Part shown: positions 59,028 to 64,000 of the stretch, in pieces
Layout of the letters: every line of letters starts with the position of its first letter
Numbering within the stretch: the first letter of the stretch is position 1
NCBI RefSeq assembly: GCF_000739455.1
Contig: NZ_CP009211.1
Coordinates: forward strand, 1,129,660 to 1,193,659
From: Corynebacterium imitans
GTDB taxonomy: Bacteria > Actinomycetota > Actinomycetes > Mycobacteriales > Mycobacteriaceae
Reading direction: 5' to 3'
DNA: 64,000 nucleotides
Translations under genes and position numbers: made by a program
The notes under the pieces: generated by a model
What the model was told of the DNA's origin: nothing
The model's database searches: none
Seen by the model: only the letters and a program-made list of their open reading frames with translations

Positions 59028-62000
59028 ATGGCAGGCGCAGCTGGATATGCCGTTTTGCCTACCACTATTTCGCTCTCGGGGATTAACAAGGAGCTGCAGT
59101 CGCAGCTTCTGGCTCCGGCGTCGAAGGCGGCGAAGAAGGCCGGCGACTCCATCGAGAAGGGCATCACCAAGGGCACTGATGATGCTGCGAAGCGCGTTGA
59201 GAAGGCCAACTACCGTGTGAAGAAGTCCTCGGAGGAGTTGGCTGATGCCGAGGCGAAGCGTAACTCTGAGGTGTTGAAGTCGCAGGCCGCGGCGAAGCAG
59301 TTGGAGGCTGCGGAGTCGAAGCTTGCCGACATGAAGAAGTCCGGCAAGGCCAGTTCTGAGCAGTTGGCGAAGGCTGAGGCGGATGTGCTCAACAAGCGCG
59401 CCAAGGTTGAAACTGCCGCGCAGAATGTGGAGAAGGCCGAGCGCGGCGTCGAGAAGGCCATGGCTGAATCGAAGCGTGCCTCTGATTCTCTCGCGGCGGC
59501 GCAGAAAGACCTCGAGAATGCCACGGATGAAGCCACCAGTGCGACCAAGGAGTTTGGCGACGCTGCGGCTGATGCTGACGGTAAGGGCCAGGGCTTTGAG
59601 GTGTCGCTGGGCAAGATCGCGGCGGCTGGTGCCGTGGTGGTCGGTGCGGTTGGTGCTGCAGGCAAGGCCGCGTATGACATTGGTGCCCAGTTTGATGATG
59701 CGTATGACACGATTCGTGCGGGCACTGGTGCTAGTGGCGCTGCGTTTGAGGAGCTGCAGGATTCGATGCGCAAGGTCGCTGGCGAGTCCATTGGCGTTGG
59801 CTCTGATATGGGGGCTATTGGTTCGACGCTTGCGGATCTGAATACGCGCCTTGGTTTGACTGGTGAGCCGCTCGAGGAGATGACGGCGCAGTTCATGCAG
59901 CTGCAGAACCTGGGTGTCGATGCGGACATCAACGAGGTATCGAAGGCCATGTCTGGCTTTGGTATTGAGGCCAAGGACATGCCGGGCGCGTTGGATGAGT
60001 TGTTCCAGGTGTCGCAGGCGACCGGTCTGACGATTAGCGAGTTGTCGCAGTCGGCAGTGAAGGCCGGACCTGTGTTGCGCGGGTTTGGGTTCTCCATGTC
60101 CGATTCTGCCGCTCTGGTGGGCCAGATGGATAAGGCCGGTCTGGATGCGGATAAGACGCTGCAGTCGATGCAGCGTGCGCTGGCGGAGTTTGCGTCTGAA
60201 GGGCGTGACGCTCCGGAAGCGCTCAAGGAGACCATCGGGTCGATTGAAGACCTTATCAGCGCGGGCGATGATGCTGCTGCGATTGATATGGCGTCCGGCA
60301 TTTTCGGTTCTCGTGGTGCTGCCCAGTTCGTGGATGCGGTGAAGACCGGCACGCTGTCTGTGGATGATTTCATGGATGCGACCGGTGCCACGTCGGACAC
60401 GATTGGGGGACTAGCGGAGGAGACTGCAGACTTCGGGGAAAAGTGGGACCAGCTTAAGAACCAGGCCATGTTGGCATTGGAGCCTATCGCGACGCAGGTT
60501 TTTGACTCTTTGGTTCCGGCTTTGGACCGTGCTCAGGGTGCTTTTGAGTTCACTCTCGATGCGGTGAAGGACTTTGCCGAGTGGGTGCAGAAGAGCAAGG
60601 ATTGGCTGCTGCCGTTGGGGGCTGGTCTGACCGTTGTGGCCGGTGGGCTGGCGGCGGTTGCTTTCCAGCAGAAGATTATTGCCGCTGGCGGTTTGATTAA
60701 GTGGTTCAAGAGCCTGTCTAGTGTCACGAAGTTGATGACCGGTGTGCAGGCGGCGTTCAACATGGTGATGGCTGCGAACCCGATTGCGCTTGTCACCATT
60801 GCGATTGCTGGCCTAGTGGCTGGTCTAGTGGCGTTCTTCACCAAGACCGAGACTGGCCGGGAGATGTGGGCCTCGTTTACCACCGCTATTGGCGAGGGGT
60901 GGACGTGGCTGACGGAAACGCTGTCGGCGGGGTGGGAGTGGCTCAAGTCTGCGGTGTTCGATTCGTGGAATGCCACTGTTGAGGGGGTTCAAGACGGGTG
61001 GCAGGCCACGGTTGATGCGGTCACCGGTGGGTGGACGTGGTTGAAGGACACGTTCGTCGCGGTGTGGGAGACCATCAAGACGGTGGTGTTCTGGGCGTGG
61101 AACCGTGAGGTTGAGGGCTGGAAGAACATCTTCGAGTCCGCGAAGAACGGGATCAACGCTGCGTGGGACGCGATCAAGGGTAAGGCGTCCGAGGCTGTTG
61201 GTGCGGTGCGCGGCAAGATTCAGGAGATGGTGAACACCATCGCCCAGGTGCCGGGCAAGGTGAAGTCCGCTTTCGCTGACGCTGGCACGTGGTTGGTCAA
61301 CGCCGGTAAGAACATCATCAGCGGCTTGATCAACGGCATTAAGTCGATGTTTGGGCAGGTTGGTAACGCGATTCGTGAGGTCATGCCTGATGGCGTGGCT
61401 CGTTTTGTGCCTGGGATTGCGACTGGTGGGCAGGTGCCTGGGTATGCCCGTGGTGGGTATATTCATGCGATTCCGGGTATTCCTGATTCGCAGCGTGACC
61501 CGATTTTTGGGATTGATTCTGCTGGTGTTCCTGTGGCTCGGATTGAGCCGCGGGAGTACGTCGTTAACCGTGAGGCGACGAAGGATAACTTGCCGCTTCT
61601 GCAGGACATCAACTCCGGCAGAATCTCCATGAAGGATTTGCCGGGCTACGCCGACGGCGGCGTAGTCTCCTCCCAGGAAGTGCTCGATTTTGCCTGGGGC
61701 AAGAGCGTCCGGGGCAAGAAGGGGCCCGCGCCGCTCGAGGGGTACCCCTACACCTGGGGTGGTGGCCTGCTTGGCAACTGGGGTGACTGCTCGGGCATGA
61801 TCTCCGGCCTGGCTGCATTCATCGTCGGCATGGACATCGTGGGCCGTAAATTCGCCACGGGCAACGAGGGCTCGGTGCTTTCCAGCATGGGCTTCACGCC
61901 GGGCACCTCGCCGGGTAAGTCCGCTTTCGAGGTCGGGTTTTTCAACGGCGGGCCTTACGGTGGCCACACGTCTGGCACGATCTACGAAGCGTCCGGCAAG

Positions 62001-63221
62001 GCAACCAATGTCGAGATGGGTGGCGGGCGTGGTAACGGCCAGATTGGTGGTGCCGCTGCTGGTGCTCGTCACTCCCAGTACACGGATCGGTTCTGGATTC
62101 CGCTGCAGGATAAGCCGCCTGAGCCGCCGAAGATGAACGAGATTCTGCCGATGGCCGCGACGGGCGAGATTGACGCCTCGCTGGTCACCGGTGGCACGTC
62201 CGCGCCGGGCACGTCGACGGAGACGGTGAAGCTGTCACCGCAGGAGGCAGCTATCGCCACTGCGGCGGACGAGCTGGGCGACCAGTCCGTAGTCGAGCAC
62301 CTCACCGCAGGCCTGTTGGATATGGCGGGCCTGTCCGATGGTCTGCTCGAGAAGGCGCTTCTCGGCAAGCCAAGTGATTGGCTACCGTCCGGTGATTCCA
62401 TCATCACGGAGAAGCAGGTGCAGGTGCCGACTTCCTCCCGGCGTGAGGAGCCAACGGAGCCGGTTGATAAGACTGTGGCCCCGGCGGTGATCACCCCGGC
62501 GGAGGAGGAGAAGCTCAAGGGCCCGGACTGGGGCCCGGAGTTCTTCGCGGGTGAGATTGCTCGCAAGGCGAAGGACATGGGGCTGGATAAGCTGGCTGCG
62601 AAGATTGGTATCGCGACGGCGCTGGTGGAGTCTGGTGACCCGTTGAAGATGTGGGCGAACCGTGCGGTGCCGGAGTCGTTGAACTTCCGGCATGACGCTA
62701 TCGGCTCGGATTACGACTCGGTTGGTTTGTTCCAGCAGCGTGATAACGGTGCCTGGGGCACGGTCAAGGAGCGCATGACGCCGTTTGACTCGGCGGGCAT
62801 GTTCTTCGACAAGCTCAAGGGCTTTGATTACAGGTCGATGGACCCTGGCGCGGCAGCGCAGAAGGTGCAGGTGTCGGCGTTCCCGTCGCGGTACGGCCAG
62901 CAGATGGGCGCGGCTGAGTCCCTGCTCGACAAGGTCGGCGTGTTCGACCAGGGCGGGTGGCTCAAACCGGGCGGCATCGCCGTGAACCTGTCGAACGAGC
63001 CGGAGCCGGTTTTCAACGGTGACCAGTGGCGCGACATTAAACGTGGCGGGCTGAATGGTGAGGACGGGGTGACTGTTGTGGTCAACCTGGACGGCCAGGA
63101 AGTGCTGCGTAAGCGCGTCGACGCCGTGGAGGGCCGCGTCGAGATTAACGAGCGCGATCTGGCTGATTTTAAGAATCGTCGTCCTGCGATGGCGGTGACG
63201 ACACGAGGAGGTGCATTCTAG
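59028..63221 (+). CDS. Tape measure protein with two cell-wall-cleaving domains
   Basis: 1397 aa; sets tail length. Residues 1-190 are Lys/Ala/Glu-rich coiled coil. A conserved tail-tape core (FDDAYDTIRAGTGASGAAFEEL) follows, then hydrophobic segments near 530-610 and Trp-rich repeats (WTWLTETLSAGWEWLKSAVFDSWNA). Around 880-1030 an NlpC/P60-like domain shows GDCSGMISGL (Cys) and GGHTSGTIYEA (His). Around 1170-1310 a lysozyme/transglycosylase-like domain shows IATALVESGDPL, PESLNFRHDAIGSDYDSVGLFQQR and SAFPSRYGQQMG. GGAGG lies 11 nt before the ATG. These domains probably open the cell wall during DNA entry. Confidence 0.92.
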   Translation: MAGAAGYAVLPTTISLSGINKELQSQLLAPASKAAKKAGDSIEKGITKGTDDAAKRVEKANYRVKKSSEELADAEAKRNSEVLKSQAAAKQLEAAESKLADMKKSGKASSEQLAKAEADVLNKRAKVETAAQNVEKAERGVEKAMAESKRASDSLAAAQKDLENATDEATSATKEFGDAAADADGKGQGFEVSLGKIAAAGAVVVGAVGAAGKAAYDIGAQFDDAYDTIRAGTGASGAAFEELQDSMRKVAGESIGVGSDMGAIGSTLADLNTRLGLTGEPLEEMTAQFMQLQNLGVDADINEVSKAMSGFGIEAKDMPGALDELFQVSQATGLTISELSQSAVKAGPVLRGFGFSMSDSAALVGQMDKAGLDADKTLQSMQRALAEFASEGRDAPEALKETIGSIEDLISAGDDAAAIDMASGIFGSRGAAQFVDAVKTGTLSVDDFMDATGATSDTIGGLAEETADFGEKWDQLKNQAMLALEPIATQVFDSLVPALDRAQGAFEFTLDAVKDFAEWVQKSKDWLLPLGAGLTVVAGGLAAVAFQQKIIAAGGLIKWFKSLSSVTKLMTGVQAAFNMVMAANPIALVTIAIAGLVAGLVAFFTKTETGREMWASFTTAIGEGWTWLTETLSAGWEWLKSAVFDSWNATVEGVQDGWQATVDAVTGGWTWLKDTFVAVWETIKTVVFWAWNREVEGWKNIFESAKNGINAAWDAIKGKASEAVGAVRGKIQEMVNTIAQVPGKVKSAFADAGTWLVNAGKNIISGLINGIKSMFGQVGNAIREVMPDGVARFVPGIATGGQVPGYARGGYIHAIPGIPDSQRDPIFGIDSAGVPVARIEPREYVVNREATKDNLPLLQDINSGRISMKDLPGYADGGVVSSQEVLDFAWGKSVRGKKGPAPLEGYPYTWGGGLLGNWGDCSGMISGLAAFIVGMDIVGRKFATGNEGSVLSSMGFTPGTSPGKSAFEVGFFNGGPYGGHTSGTIYEASGKATNVEMGGGRGNGQIGGAAAGARHSQYTDRFWIPLQDKPPEPPKMNEILPMAATGEIDASLVTGGTSAPGTSTETVKLSPQEAAIATAADELGDQSVVEHLTAGLLDMAGLSDGLLEKALLGKPSDWLPSGDSIITEKQVQVPTSSRREEPTEPVDKTVAPAVITPAEEEKLKGPDWGPEFFAGEIARKAKDMGLDKLAAKIGIATALVESGDPLKMWANRAVPESLNFRHDAIGSDYDSVGLFQQRDNGAWGTVKERMTPFDSAGMFFDKLKGFDYRSMDPGAAAQKVQVSAFPSRYGQQMGAAESLLDKVGVFDQGGWLKPGGIAVNLSNEPEPVFNGDQWRDIKRGGLNGEDGVTVVVNLDGQEVLRKRVDAVEGRVEINERDLADFKNRRPAMAVTTRGGAF

Positions 63222-64000
63222 ATGGTCGCTCCGGTGCGCTTCGGCGGCGGGCACGCAGGCGTTGACTTGGTTGAGCCTGGGTACAAGGTGACCTACACCG
63301 CGCCGCATTCGCCGGGGGAGCAGTTCATTTTGCATTCGATGCTTGACGCTGAGGCGGATGAGCAGCGGGTGGTGCTCAAGGAGGACGGATTCTCCGGTGG
63401 TGTGGGGCAGGTGGATTTTTCCTTGGCTGAGTCGGTGAACCGGTTTGGTGCGCGTGCTACGGGGTGGCGTGTGCCGGAGTTCGACGGGTCGCTGGATGTG
63501 ACCGTTCGCCCTGGGCCTGGTGGTCTGCCGGACACGGTGCGTGATTGGCGGCGTGCGTGGTCGCACTTTGAGGACGGGAAGCTCAAGGTCGTGGCGCGTG
63601 ATGGCGGGAACCGTGAGGCGCGTGTGCGGCTGCTCAGTTTCAGTGATGTGCCGGGTGACCCTGCTGGTGCGACGTTGCATGAGGAGACCGTGCATTTCGT
63701 GTGCCTGGACGGGTTCTGGCGCGGGCCAACCACCCGGCGTACGGGTGCGTTTGAGGTTGCGGTGCCGGGTGATCTCGCGCCGTCGCTGCGCCTTTGGTGG
63801 GACGGTGAGACGGAGACTGAGTTTCGGTTGCCGTCGGAGCTGAAAGTGTCCTTGTCGACCAAGCCCGCGTCGTCGCCGGGGAGCTGGATGGATGACTACA
63901 TTATCCGCCTTCCTGGCAATGACTCCACTGGGCCTGCGAAGCTTGGCCCTCGGTTTATCAACCTGGATAGGGGTATGCAGGGCCAGGTGACAACGGAGGA
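63222..64000 (+). CDS. Distal tail/minor tail protein, partial (runs off the window)
   Basis: ATG 63222 directly follows the tape measure stop, with AGGAGG upstream. The 259 visible residues (MVAPVRFGGGHAGVDLVEPGYKVTYTAPHSPGEQF...) have no stop before the window end. LDVTVRPGPGGLPDTVRDWRRAWSHFEDGKLKVVARDGGNREARVRL is typical of the Dit-like minor tail protein after tape measures in actinophages. Confidence 0.8.
   Translation, partial: MVAPVRFGGGHAGVDLVEPGYKVTYTAPHSPGEQFILHSMLDAEADEQRVVLKEDGFSGGVGQVDFSLAESVNRFGARATGWRVPEFDGSLDVTVRPGPGGLPDTVRDWRRAWSHFEDGKLKVVARDGGNREARVRLLSFSDVPGDPAGATLHEETVHFVCLDGFWRGPTTRRTGAFEVAVPGDLAPSLRLWWDGETETEFRLPSELKVSLSTKPASSPGSWMDDYIIRLPGNDSTGPAKLGPRFINLDRGMQGQVTTE

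Larger units (their letters stand above)
31890..64000. mobile_element. Prophage (siphovirus type), right end outside the window
   Basis: A continuous phage gene set: tyrosine integrase, repressor/cro switch, recombination and replication genes, HNH, terminase, portal, protease, capsid, tail tube, tail chaperones, tape measure and distal tail. The left boundary is the tRNA fragment next to the integrase. All structural genes seen have full length and no stop-codon damage, so the prophage may be functional. Lysis and receptor-binding genes would lie to the right. Confidence 0.95.

Noticed and set aside
1..64000. CRISPR array
   Set aside because: The only regular repeat arrays are 23-bp units without spacers (348-439) and coding repeats (42543-42668); neither has repeat-spacer structure.

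Overview
The window is high-G+C actinobacterial DNA and almost certainly a Corynebacterium chromosome. The evidence is the gene order (an IclR-type LtbR regulator divergent from leuCD, then mutT1-like, gpsA, ddl, DUF3515, thiL, ung, DAK2, recG, rsmD, coaD), an IS1249-type insertion sequence, and many genes whose start codon lies 6-8 nt after a TANNNT -10 box (leaderless starts). I cannot name the species.

Layout. Positions 1-482 are a repeat-rich non-coding block ahead of a DUF4143-type ATPase gene (483-1760). A chromate transporter (1876-3063), a 500-nt gene-poor stretch with hairpins and a terminator, and tRNA-Glu(CTC) at 3588-3660 follow. At 3715-6822 there are two paralogous minus-strand membrane-protein genes. 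The first is broken by a 1496-bp IS1249-like element (3878-5373) with an 8-bp target duplication and a tandemly duplicated left end. Two divergent secreted phosphatase genes lie at 6900-10560. The housekeeping block runs from ltbR/leuCD (10567-13357) to coaD (24438-24914). Next come a TauE/SafE permease, a polar amino-acid type ABC transporter (25648-28291), a small secreted protein, an HNH protein, and a MarR-MFS pair (30117-31778).

From about 31850 to the right edge the DNA is a prophage of the cos-type siphovirus kind, at least 32 kb long with its right end outside the window. Its left end sits on the 3' part of a tRNA gene, whose terminator is kept on the host side. The lysogeny module on the minus strand (tyrosine integrase, a PH-SHOCT protein, ImmA-like peptidase, HTH repressor) faces the early genes (cro-like, an excisionase-like HTH protein, many tiny overlapping ORFs). 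Next is a recombination/replication module: RecB/Cas4-like DUF2800 nuclease, DUF2815 ssDNA-binding protein, prim-pol/VirE helicase, a cluster of GGAACAAA repeats, VRR-NUC and SNF2. A promoter-plus-terminator switch at about 48.5 kb precedes the packaging and structural genes: a RapZ-C/HNH fusion, probable cos region, terminases, portal, protease with nested scaffold, decoration, capsid, connectors, tail tube, frameshifted tail chaperones, tape measure and distal tail.

Most unusual items: the fusion of a RapZ C-terminal-like domain to an HNH/endonuclease VII-like nuclease beside the terminase; four tandem 23-bp repeats plus 20-bp palindromes ahead of the DUF4143 ATPase; ten copies of GGAACAAA next to the replicative helicase gene; an Ig-like domain inside a nested scaffold; an exact G_GGA_AAA frameshift site between the tail chaperone genes; a lower-G+C antisense gene in the early region; and two partial tRNA-like sequences in the prophage. 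All functional calls rest on motif recognition by eye; no search was run.
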